Part shown: positions 1-5,683 of the stretch, in pieces | Numbering within the stretch: position 1 is the first letter of the stretch | Layout: every line of letters begins with the position of its first letter | The notes under the pieces: model-generated | The model's database searches: none | What the model was told of the DNA's origin: nothing | The model's input: the letters and a program-made list of their open reading frames with translations, nothing else | Translations under genes and position numbers: made by a program | Source: Prevotella sp. | GTDB taxonomy: Bacteria; Bacteroidota; Bacteroidia; Bacteroidales; Bacteroidaceae | Length of the DNA stretch: 5,683 nt | Direction: 5' to 3' | NCBI GenBank assembly: GCA_021203915.1 | Contig: JAJQAI010000215.1 | Span: forward strand, 1-5,683

Positions 1-1320
1 ATATTTGCCCTTATATTGGTAATGTGTTGGAGATTTTTCTTCAATAACTTCTTGAGAGGACACGACTTCTTCCTCTTCGTCAAATAGGGAGTTTAAAGGA
101 GGTTGATGTTCAGTGTTGCTACTTTTTTCAAGTCCCTTGTAAAGGCTTTCCCAAGATGAGGAATTTTTCTGAGGAATAGCCATTTGGTTAACATTCTTAA
201 AAGAAGTGGCTTTAAAAGGATCATATTGAGGATTAATGCCAATGCTTGGCCTAGGAACAGACTTATTTAAAGGATCAAAAACCGGAATATCTATCTTATC
301 CTCACTATCAAAATCTATTTCTTCAAGATTACCAAACTTCCCTATTGCATTCTTAACGGCTGCATTTAAAATTTGCCATACGACTTGTTCATCCTCAAAT
401 TTTATCTCCGTCTTCGTAGGGTGGATATTTACATCTATATTTTTAGGATCTACTTGGATATAAATAAAATATGGTACTTGCTCGCCCTGTGGCACAAGGC
501 GCTCAAAAGCCATTGCTATAGCCTTGTGAAAATAAGGATGTCGCATATAACGACCATTAACAAAGAAATATTGATGAGGACATTTTTTTCTTGCTGCCTC
601 TGGCTTACCTACAAAACCTGATATTTTACATATAGTTGTATCAACATCAATGGGTAAAATATCTTGATTTATTTTTTTTCCTAGCACATCAACAATACGT
701 TGTCTTATATTTGAAGCCTTAAGATTTAATGTCTCTATCCCATTGCTAGAAAACGTGAAATTTATATTGGGATAAACTAAAACTATACGCTCAAATGCTG
801 TAAGGATATTGTTTAGCTCTGTGGTATTTGATTTAAGAAATTTTCTTCTAGCCGGAACATTATAAAAAATATTACTAACTCTAAAATTACTCCCTTTAGG
901 GCAAGCGACCAATTCTTGGCTGGTTATCTTTGAGCCAGATATCAAAACACTAGTTCCTAGCTCATCTTCTTGGGTTCTTGTCTTTAATTCTACTTGAGCA
1001 ATAGCAGCTATTGATGCTAAAGCTTCTCCACGAAAGCCCATTGTTGTAAGAGCAAATAAATCATCAACCTTTTCTATCTTTGATGTTGCATGGCGTTCAA
1101 AGCACATTTTTGCATCAGAAGAAGACATCCCTTTCCCATTGTCAATAACCTGTATGGAAGTACGTCCTGCATCTACAACAAGGACGTTTATCATAGTAGC
1201 ACCTGCATCTATAGAATTTTCCACGAGTTCTTTTACGACTGATGCGGGGCGTTGTATCACCTCACCAGCCGCTATTTGGTTGGCAATAGAATCAGGCAAA
1301 AGGTTTATTATATCTTTCAT
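1..1320 (-). CDS. mutL: DNA mismatch repair protein MutL, N-terminal part (3' end beyond left edge)
   Basis: MutL is the GHKL-family ATPase that links mismatch recognition by MutS to strand incision in the cytoplasm. The visible 440 residues begin [20 protein letters not shown], a canonical MutL start, so the ATG at 1320 is secure. The ATPase motifs are intact: [11 protein letters not shown] with catalytic Glu32 and Asn36, DNGKGM (60-65), ERHATSKI (75-82) and the ATP-lid motif [11 protein letters not shown] (93-103). The second half of the N-domain carries [10 protein letters not shown] (154-163), FVNGRYMR (253-260) and HPTKTEIKF with the conserved Lys303. From about residue 331 the sequence becomes the variable linker, with an acidic DEEEE stretch at 414-418. 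The dimerisation/endonuclease domain is outside the window, so I cannot say whether the metal-binding endonuclease motif is present. The gene starts 12 bp after the small membrane protein gene and is probably the distal gene seen here of the operon. Confidence 0.97.
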   Translation of the reverse strand, partial: MKDIINLLPDSIANQIAAGEVIQRPASVVKELVENSIDAGATMINVLVVDAGRTSIQVIDNGKGMSSSDAKMCFERHATSKIEKVDDLFALTTMGFRGEALASIAAIAQVELKTRTQEDELGTSVLISGSKITSQELVACPKGSNFRVSNIFYNVPARRKFLKSNTTELNNILTAFERIVLVYPNINFTFSSNGIETLNLKASNIRQRIVDVLGKKINQDILPIDVDTTICKISGFVGKPEAARKKCPHQYFFVNGRYMRHPYFHKAIAMAFERLVPQGEQVPYFIYIQVDPKNIDVNIHPTKTEIKFEDEQVVWQILNAAVKNAIGKFGNLEEIDFDSEDKIDIPVFDPLNKSVPRPSIGINPQYDPFKATSFKNVNQMAIPQKNSSSWESLYKGLEKSSNTEHQPPLNSLFDEEEEVVSSQEVIEEKSPTHYQYKGKY

Positions 1321-1332
1321 CTTTTTTCTTTT
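1321..1332 (-). promoter_or_regulatory. 12-bp intergenic gap with purine-rich leader of mutL
   Basis: This is the only space between genes in the window. On the minus strand it is an A/G-rich run (AAAAAAGAAAAAAG including bases of the preceding stop codon region) directly before the mutL ATG. There is no good Shine-Dalgarno core, which is usual in Bacteroidota, where A-rich leaders often support initiation. It is too short to hold a promoter, so mutL most likely depends on the upstream transcript or on a promoter inside the preceding genes. Confidence 0.45.
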
Positions 1333-1626
1333 TTAAAAGCTAAGAAGCATTCTCCAAACAAAAACAAGAACTATTACAATTACAACGATAGCTCCAATAT
1401 TTAGAACAAACCCTTTAGAAAGGCGTTTTTCTTTATGTCTTCTAGCATACTTGGTTGCATTAAGAAAGGTTCCTCTTAAATGGGAGGTGTCATAGCTTTT
1501 AGCATCACCTTTTTCAAGACTCTCTTTTGCTCTTTGCTCTATGGCCTTAAGTCTATCCTTGCGCTTATCCACGAACATATATTCATGGTGAAAACCTCTA
1601 GGTTTAGGTTGATGAAAAAAACTCAT
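1333..1626 (-). CDS. Small conserved-looking membrane protein, unknown function
   Basis: This 97-residue protein matches no family I can name with confidence. It has a short N-terminal segment rich in aromatic, His, Pro and Arg residues (FHQPKPRGFHHEYMF, 4-18), then a highly charged, probably helical region (21-44), then a basic cluster (ARRHKEKRLSK, 61-71) followed by one hydrophobic segment at about 73-95 and almost no tail. By the positive-inside rule the long charged part should face the cytoplasm, with the protein anchored by its C-terminus. The start ATG overlaps the stop of the OstA-like gene in an ATGA, and AGAGGG lies about 4 bases upstream as a plausible ribosome binding site. That packing between ostA and mutL supports a real gene. 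I have an unverified memory that Bacteroidales genomes carry a similar PKPR-containing small protein beside mutL. Confidence 0.85.
   Translation of the reverse strand: MSFFHQPKPRGFHHEYMFVDKRKDRLKAIEQRAKESLEKGDAKSYDTSHLRGTFLNATKYARRHKEKRLSKGFVLNIGAIVVIVIVLVFVWRMLLSF
1623..1626 (-). other. ATGA stop/start overlap, OstA-like gene to small membrane protein gene
   Basis: The TGA of the OstA-like gene (1623-1625) shares two bases with the ATG of the next gene (1624-1626). This arrangement usually allows a terminating ribosome to restart, so the two proteins are likely made in a coupled way. Confidence 0.85.
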
Positions 1627-3578
1627 TCTTCCCTCTCTTCTTTTTCCGCTTCTATGGGCTCCTCTTCTATAGTATTACCATCTATATTGTGGACTTCTAC
1701 AGCTTCGGGGGCCTCTAAATCATTAAACTCAAGTTCTTTTTCAACTTCCTTTTCAAAAGCTTCTTGGTTCAAGGCTTCTACTTCTTCCTCACTTTTTTCG
1801 GCCTCCTTTAAAACATCATTTGTAGGGCTATCTAAAGCCTTGCTTATTTGAGAAGATTCTTCATCTAAGTATTCTTCAGTATCCTGTGGCGATGTTTCTT
1901 CTACTAAAGTTTCCTCGCCCGAGCCTAAATATTGAAGAGGTGCTTGATGGCGTTTAATTTCTCGTAGCTCCGTTCCGCTTTTCTTCCCTCGCCAATTAAA
2001 AATATCTTCTTTATCAAGGGGACGCACATAATCAAACCACGCAAAAGAAGGAAGTTTTGCTTTACTTGGTGGAACTTGAGTAACGGGATACATATTTCCT
2101 ACGTTCTTAGAAGCCCACATTTTTTGAAGTTGCCTATCCTTCATAAACATACGCATCGTATCGGTTTCTATATAAACCATATCAACATAGGAGCTATCTT
2201 TGTCATCCTCTATATAGTAAGATGCTAAGACGTTTCCGATGGCATCAGTTTGACGTATTTCACCATTTTCAAAGTAGCCAAACATCTCGCGTGAGGCAAC
2301 TTGATTGAAAAAATCCGTATTTGGAATTTTTTCAACCGATAGTGCTTGATTAATAACATGAGAATAATCAATAGTAGAATCTTTTAAGTAGACTTCTATA
2401 ATCTCGCCTAAAAGTTGGCGGTCGTCACTCCATGTGATTGGATCTTTATACATAGTCATGCAAGAGTCCTTTGTATTGTAGACTAAAGAGTCACAAACTG
2501 CTTGAACATCAGTACGATAAGCTCGTACCTTATTATAGCAATGTACTTTACGAAATACCGAGTCGGTATCCATATTGAAGGTGTATACTCTCATAGTATC
2601 CGAATGCATGAAAAGAGTATCCTTCTGCGAATAGTCTTTCATAACCGCACGATCAGTAGCAAGGGCAGCTCCCGTTATTTCATTATACCAAAAATACTCA
2701 CTAGTAAGTTGGTTCTTATTGATTACATCATTATAAATAACATTCTTAAAACCTTCACTTATACCAGTTTTTTCATCATAGAACAAACTATCGCCCGTTA
2801 GTTCTTTCCCTTGGTTTTCCAGCGTTGAGCGTTCATATAGACGTGCTCTATCATTTTCAGTATCATAATAACCATCTATGGTAATTATAGTACTTTGGTC
2901 TGATATAATCTTAGATGGTCCTACAACGTGAGCCACTGAAGTATTCGTATCATAGAACATTGTGTCTGTCTGCATTGTATACTTGGGATTTTTAAGTGTC
3001 ACATCGTAATAAAATACAGACTCCCTAGTTTCGGTATCATATTCGCCCCAATCAGATACAAGAGTATTTGTTTTATCAATCATCTTACCGCCTTCAAAGA
3101 AATATCCTATACCATAAAGACGATCATAATTGAGGCTATCGGTATAAAGTTTAGTTTGTCTATGGGTCAAGACAACGTTATAGCGGGATTCCGCCATTTG
3201 TTCATTACCATCATAATAGGCATAATCACTAAGAAGAGAAAGTGTATCACCTTGATACATTCTCACATTGCTAAATGCTCGAAGAGAATTTGATTCTTGG
3301 TAGAAATAGGCGCTATCGCATAAAAGTCTAGCTCCTTTATGAGTAAATTCTACATTGCCATTTAAAACTTGTGCTGTTGGGTTAGAGCCATATTGGTCAA
3401 ATCTAAGACGATCTGCATGAACTAAATACACACGTTCATCGGTCTTCTCTCGTGGCTTCTTCTTCGTAACCTTTTGCGAATAAGCCACTAAACAAAGACC
3501 AAATAGGCCAATAAGAATCAAGGCAATTTGCCGATGTAAAGGGTGTGGCCCGTTTTTTCCATTATTGCCAATCGTCAT
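1623..3578 (-). CDS. OstA-like exported protein (LptA / LptD N-domain family)
   Basis: OstA-family proteins form a beta-jellyroll that binds lipid A and helps carry lipopolysaccharide to the outer membrane. This 651-residue protein has a basic N-terminus, a hydrophobic segment at about 17-33 and a possible signal peptidase site after AYS (32-34), so it is probably exported; I see no convincing lipobox. Residues ~49-200 fit the OstA domain (YLVHADRLRFDQ, VLNGNVEFTHKGARLLCDSA). Related beta-strand units recur further on, marked by D[ST][LM]xxYD-like motifs: DSLNYD (147-152), DTMFYD (205-210), DSLFYD (263-268), DSLVYN (363-368). Residues ~552-651 are an acidic low-complexity tail. No LptD beta-barrel follows, so it is not a full LptD; it may be a stand-alone bridge or accessory. 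The start shares an ATGA with surA, and AAGG sits 9 bases upstream. Placing it next to surA fits an outer-membrane assembly role. The family call is firm; the exact role in Bacteroidota is inferred. Confidence 0.88.
   Translation of the reverse strand: MTIGNNGKNGPHPLHRQIALILIGLFGLCLVAYSQKVTKKKPREKTDERVYLVHADRLRFDQYGSNPTAQVLNGNVEFTHKGARLLCDSAYFYQESNSLRAFSNVRMYQGDTLSLLSDYAYYDGNEQMAESRYNVVLTHRQTKLYTDSLNYDRLYGIGYFFEGGKMIDKTNTLVSDWGEYDTETRESVFYYDVTLKNPKYTMQTDTMFYDTNTSVAHVVGPSKIISDQSTIITIDGYYDTENDRARLYERSTLENQGKELTGDSLFYDEKTGISEGFKNVIYNDVINKNQLTSEYFWYNEITGAALATDRAVMKDYSQKDTLFMHSDTMRVYTFNMDTDSVFRKVHCYNKVRAYRTDVQAVCDSLVYNTKDSCMTMYKDPITWSDDRQLLGEIIEVYLKDSTIDYSHVINQALSVEKIPNTDFFNQVASREMFGYFENGEIRQTDAIGNVLASYYIEDDKDSSYVDMVYIETDTMRMFMKDRQLQKMWASKNVGNMYPVTQVPPSKAKLPSFAWFDYVRPLDKEDIFNWRGKKSGTELREIKRHQAPLQYLGSGEETLVEETSPQDTEEYLDEESSQISKALDSPTNDVLKEAEKSEEEVEALNQEAFEKEVEKELEFNDLEAPEAVEVHNIDGNTIEEEPIEAEKEEREE
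1626..1925 (-). other. Acidic low-complexity C-terminal tail of the OstA-like protein
   Basis: The last 100 codons (residues 552-651) encode about 32 Glu and 6 Asp against only 7 Lys/Arg. Examples are EAEKSEEEVE (591-600) and EAEKEEREE at the very end. There is no obvious exact repeat unit. It is predicted to be disordered or partly a charged helix, and is clearly different from the beta-rich body before it. Confidence 0.85.
3575..3578 (-). other. ATGA stop/start overlap, surA to OstA-like gene
   Basis: The surA stop TGA (3575-3577) overlaps the ATG of the OstA-like gene (3576-3578). An AAGG located 9 bases before this ATG, inside the surA coding end, could assist restart. Confidence 0.85.
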
Positions 3579-5137
3579 CTAATCCAACCTTGGTATTCGA
3601 AATCGCAATCCTTATAACGGTCATCCATTCTGACATATGTGCTCTTAATTTTATTTTGAATCCACTCTTTGGTAAATTCTTCTTTCCTCTTATTAAGAAC
3701 GATGTCTTTCATTACTTGGAAGTCCTCTGTTATTGTGGCACGATGCATATCCACTCTAGATTTCAGTTTAACGATGACACACTCAAGTTTGCCGTTAGCC
3801 TCACTTGTCATCATAAACGGATCAGATACCTCGTCCACCTTTAGGGTATCTACAACTCTGGCTATCTCTGAAGGTAGGTCACGCATTTGAAATTTACTAG
3901 TGCGCCCTATTTCAGTAAAATTCGACATTAGCCCATTATTGTTACGGGTATCTTTATCATCGGAAAGAAAAGATGCTGCTTCCTCAAAGGTAAATTGTCC
4001 AGCGCGTATATCCCTAGCAAGAGAATCTAGCTGCGTTGTAGCCTTTTGGATTGCCTCTTGAGAAACAACGGGTTTTCTTAATATATGACGTACCTTTATT
4101 TTATCACCACGCTTGTCAATTAGTTGTATTATATGGTATCCAAATTCCGTTTCTACTATCTTAGATATTTTCTTAGGATCAGTAAGATTAAAGGCTACGT
4201 TAGCAAAAGCTGGGTCCAATAATCCTCTACCAACATAATCCTCAAACTCTCCTCCTTGGCGGGCTGTTCCTGGGTCTTCGGAATATAGTCTAGCTAAAGT
4301 GGCAAAAGAAGTCTCACCATTTGTTACTCTTTCGGTATACTCACGCAATTGGTCTTTTACTCGATCTATTTCAGTCTGATCCACTCTAGGTAAACGCGTG
4401 ATAATTTCTACTTCTACTTCGGTTGGAACCATAGGTAAGCTATCTTCGGGGAGTGCACTAAAATATTTTCTTACGTCAGCAGGAGAGATGGTAATATCCT
4501 CCACGAGTTTTTCCTTTTCTCTATCTATGAGTAAACGATTACGGAAGTCATCATAAAGTTGCAAGCGCATCTCGGGGATGGTACTTTTCTTATACTCCTC
4601 AAGCCTTTCTCTGCTACCATCAACCATTTGAAGCCAATAGTTTATTTGACGTTCCACACTTTGGGATATCTCTGTCTCGCTAACCTCAATACTATCTATT
4701 TCAGCTTGATTTAGGAAAAGTTTTTGAATTGCAAGCTGCTCTGGAATAACGCAATCTGGGTCACCATTCCACTTAATGCCTTCCATTTCACTCTGCATAC
4801 GCACTGTTTCAACATCAGAAAGAAGTATAGGAGCATCGCCAACAACCCATATCACCTCATCAATAATGCTACTTGGATTAGCTTGCTCAGCTTTTACCGT
4901 ATCTCGTTCTATAATAGAATCCTCAACTACAATTGTATCATGAGCTTTTAGGTTCACTAATGAGTCGACAATATCAAAAGTGTCCATCTTTACCTCAGAG
5001 TCCTCTTTGGTGATTGAATCCGCCAAAGTCTCATCCACATCATCCTTTTGGCTAAACATCAAAGGTCTTGCACCAATGGAAAGAAGAAAGGCTGACAAAA
5101 ATATAACGCCCCAAAATACCCTATACGTTTTTTTCAT
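3575..5137 (-). CDS. surA: SurA-like periplasmic chaperone / peptidyl-prolyl isomerase with two parvulin domains
   Basis: SurA binds unfolded outer-membrane proteins in the periplasm and delivers them for insertion. The 520-residue product starts with a signal sequence (MKKTYRVFWG then hydrophobic 9-22; cleavage near 23-29). Residues 30-88 are an acidic linker with a D[ST] hexad repeat. The SurA N-domain follows, opening with the hallmark IIDEVIWVVGDAPILLSDVE (91-110) and running to about 235 with long helices. Parvulin domain 1 covers ~238-343 (FATLARLYSEDPGTARQGGE, EFGYHIIQL); domain 2 covers ~347-462 (VRHILRKP, FTFEEAASFLSDDKDTRNNNG). A C-terminal helix and CDFEYQGWIR close the protein. 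Each parvulin keeps only one of the two usual conserved histidines, so isomerase activity may be weak. At 520 residues it is longer than I remember for Bacteroidales SurA (~450), and the linker accounts for the excess. The ATG overlaps the stop of the upstream isomerase gene. Confidence 0.93.
   Translation of the reverse strand: MKKTYRVFWGVIFLSAFLLSIGARPLMFSQKDDVDETLADSITKEDSEVKMDTFDIVDSLVNLKAHDTIVVEDSIIERDTVKAEQANPSSIIDEVIWVVGDAPILLSDVETVRMQSEMEGIKWNGDPDCVIPEQLAIQKLFLNQAEIDSIEVSETEISQSVERQINYWLQMVDGSRERLEEYKKSTIPEMRLQLYDDFRNRLLIDREKEKLVEDITISPADVRKYFSALPEDSLPMVPTEVEVEIITRLPRVDQTEIDRVKDQLREYTERVTNGETSFATLARLYSEDPGTARQGGEFEDYVGRGLLDPAFANVAFNLTDPKKISKIVETEFGYHIIQLIDKRGDKIKVRHILRKPVVSQEAIQKATTQLDSLARDIRAGQFTFEEAASFLSDDKDTRNNNGLMSNFTEIGRTSKFQMRDLPSEIARVVDTLKVDEVSDPFMMTSEANGKLECVIVKLKSRVDMHRATITEDFQVMKDIVLNKRKEEFTKEWIQNKIKSTYVRMDDRYKDCDFEYQGWIR
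4886..5020 (-). repeat. Hexad Asp-Ser/Thr protein repeat in the SurA linker
   Basis: Residues 40-84 of the SurA-like protein split cleanly into seven units that all begin with D[ST]: DSITKE, DSEVKM, DTFDIV, DSLVNLKAH, DTIVVE, DSIIER, DTVKAE. The spacing is 6,6,6,9,6,6 residues. The codons differ between units (GATTCA, GACTCT, GACACT, GACTCA, GATACA, GATTCT, GATACG), so it is a protein-level repeat and not a fresh DNA duplication. Five of seven fit the Bacteroidota O-glycosylation consensus D-[ST]-[AILVMT]. Confidence 0.8.
5134..5137 (-). other. ATGA stop/start overlap, upstream isomerase gene to surA
   Basis: The stop TGA of the upstream gene (5134-5136) overlaps the surA ATG (5135-5137). 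An AGAGGA lies almost against the ATG, too close to act as a normal Shine-Dalgarno, so restart by the terminating ribosome is the likelier route. Confidence 0.85.
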
Positions 5138-5683
5138 TCCTCTTTATGGTTATTAACTGTACTAAGTACCTCATAATCTATTTCAACAGGATACTTTCGT
5201 CTAAGTTCTTCTACCCACTGTTTTTCTAACATGTCTTGATAATCAGCAATTACTAAACCGCGCACATCCTCAAAACTCTCTGGACTTTTCTTAAGTAGTT
5301 TTCCATAAACGGCATCAATGGGGAAGTCTTTTACAGCAATCGTTGCGGTATCTTTCTTAAAGACCATCTTATCAATGAAAGCATTATCACCCTTTTTGAA
5401 TATACCTTTCTCAACACGAATTCTTAGTATAGAATCGTTGTTAAATGTCGTGCGGAGTTTCTCTGCCCAATCATTAAAAGGCACATTTTTAACGCAATCC
5501 TTTACAGCTTTGACATCATCTTTATTCTTTACGTGATAAACCATTCCTTTATACCTTGGGGAGTCCCAATAATATCTTTTTTTATTCTTTTCGAAGAATT
5601 CCTTTAAGCCTTGGGTATCCTCAGAGGCTTTCTCCCAAACGTTGCGATTACTTATCTCATAAAGTAGTAGACCATCGTGATAC
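5134..5683 (-). CDS. PpiC/SurA-type peptidyl-prolyl isomerase, C-terminal part (5' end beyond right edge)
   Basis: The reading frame is open from the right edge to the TGA at 5134, giving 182 residues. The ATG at 5544 is internal: the 46 codons before it read on without a stop and resemble this family (YHDGLLLYEISNRNVWEKAS, then GLKEFFEKNKKRYYWDSPRYKG). From memory of Bacteroidales foldases, this is the region after the main parvulin domain: a GLLLYEIS strand, a short helix, a degenerate second parvulin-like unit, and a C-terminal helix (DYQDMLEKQWVEELRRKYPVEID) that usually packs with the N-domain. The parvulin catalytic core and any signal peptide are off the window, so isomerase activity cannot be judged here. 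Its ATGA overlap with surA and the pairing of two SurA-type genes suggest a joint role in periplasmic folding of outer-membrane proteins. Confidence 0.8.
   Translation of the reverse strand, partial: YHDGLLLYEISNRNVWEKASEDTQGLKEFFEKNKKRYYWDSPRYKGMVYHVKNKDDVKAVKDCVKNVPFNDWAEKLRTTFNNDSILRIRVEKGIFKKGDNAFIDKMVFKKDTATIAVKDFPIDAVYGKLLKKSPESFEDVRGLVIADYQDMLEKQWVEELRRKYPVEIDYEVLSTVNNHKEE

Noticed and set aside
236..621. Two overlapping plus-strand open frames of 75 and 82 codons
   Set aside because: Both lie antisense to clearly conserved mutL coding sequence and show no family features.
672..681. Programmed -1 frameshift at the A AAA AAA slippery heptamer in mutL
   Set aside because: The alternative frame ends after eight codons and I see no clear downstream stem or upstream stimulator; a truncated ATPase product has no evident use. 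Slippage at DNA level is kept as a separate, weak finding.
1480..1851. 123-codon plus-strand open frame rich in Ser and Phe
   Set aside because: It is the antisense of the small gene and of the Glu-rich tail of the OstA-like gene; glutamate codons read in reverse give Ser/Phe/Leu. No ribosome site or family resemblance.
1623..3578. OstA-like protein as a heavily O-glycosylated protein because of many D[ST][AILVMT] triplets
   Set aside because: About eleven triplets fit, but most sit in recurring beta-strand motifs and have a structural explanation; spacing is irregular, unlike the SurA linker.
3545..3890. Plus-strand open frames of 99 and 73 codons across the surA/ostA junction
   Set aside because: Antisense shadows of the conserved C-terminal end of SurA and the start of the OstA-like gene.
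5134..5544. ATG at 5544 as the true start of a separate 136-residue protein
   Set aside because: The frame stays open for 46 more codons to the window edge and that stretch looks like PpiC/SurA-family sequence, so this Met is internal.
1..5683. Mobile element, CRISPR array, tRNA or rRNA, terminator, riboswitch
   Set aside because: Nearly every base is in a conserved minus-strand gene; no direct repeat array, transposase-like protein or hairpin followed by a T-run was seen.

Overview
The window holds five genes, all on the minus strand, packed with almost no space between them. Read in the direction of transcription (right to left) they are: (1) the C-terminal part of a PpiC/SurA-type peptidyl-prolyl isomerase or chaperone, cut by the right edge; (2) a complete SurA-like periplasmic chaperone with two parvulin domains; (3) a complete OstA-like (LptA/LptD N-domain family) exported protein; (4) a small, single-pass membrane protein of unknown function; (5) the N-terminal 440 residues of the mismatch repair ATPase MutL, cut by the left edge.

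The organism is most likely a member of the Bacteroidota, probably order Bacteroidales (Porphyromonas-like families fit best). The reasons are the SurA and OstA sequence style (for example the C-terminal CDFEYQGWIR of SurA), the gene order, the AT-rich coding sequence and the weak Shine-Dalgarno signals. This assignment rests on remembered family features, not on a search.

Three of the four junctions are ATGA stop/start overlaps and the fourth gap is 12 bp, so the block reads as one translationally coupled operon. No promoter, terminator, RNA gene, mobile element or CRISPR array is visible, and no stretch without a gene exceeds 12 bp. The logic of the first three genes is outer-membrane biogenesis: SurA-type chaperones escort outer-membrane proteins across the periplasm, and OstA-family proteins handle lipopolysaccharide transport. 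The surA-ostA adjacency recalls the lptD-surA pair of Escherichia coli. MutL is the functional outsider at the downstream end.

I do not see an undescribed system here. The points most worth a second look are a near-perfect six-residue Asp-Ser/Thr repeat in the linker of SurA, which largely matches the Bacteroidota O-glycosylation motif; the split of conserved histidines between the two parvulin domains; the long acidic tail of the OstA-like protein; the uncharacterised small membrane protein; and an A8 tract in mutL whose contraction would give an immediate stop.
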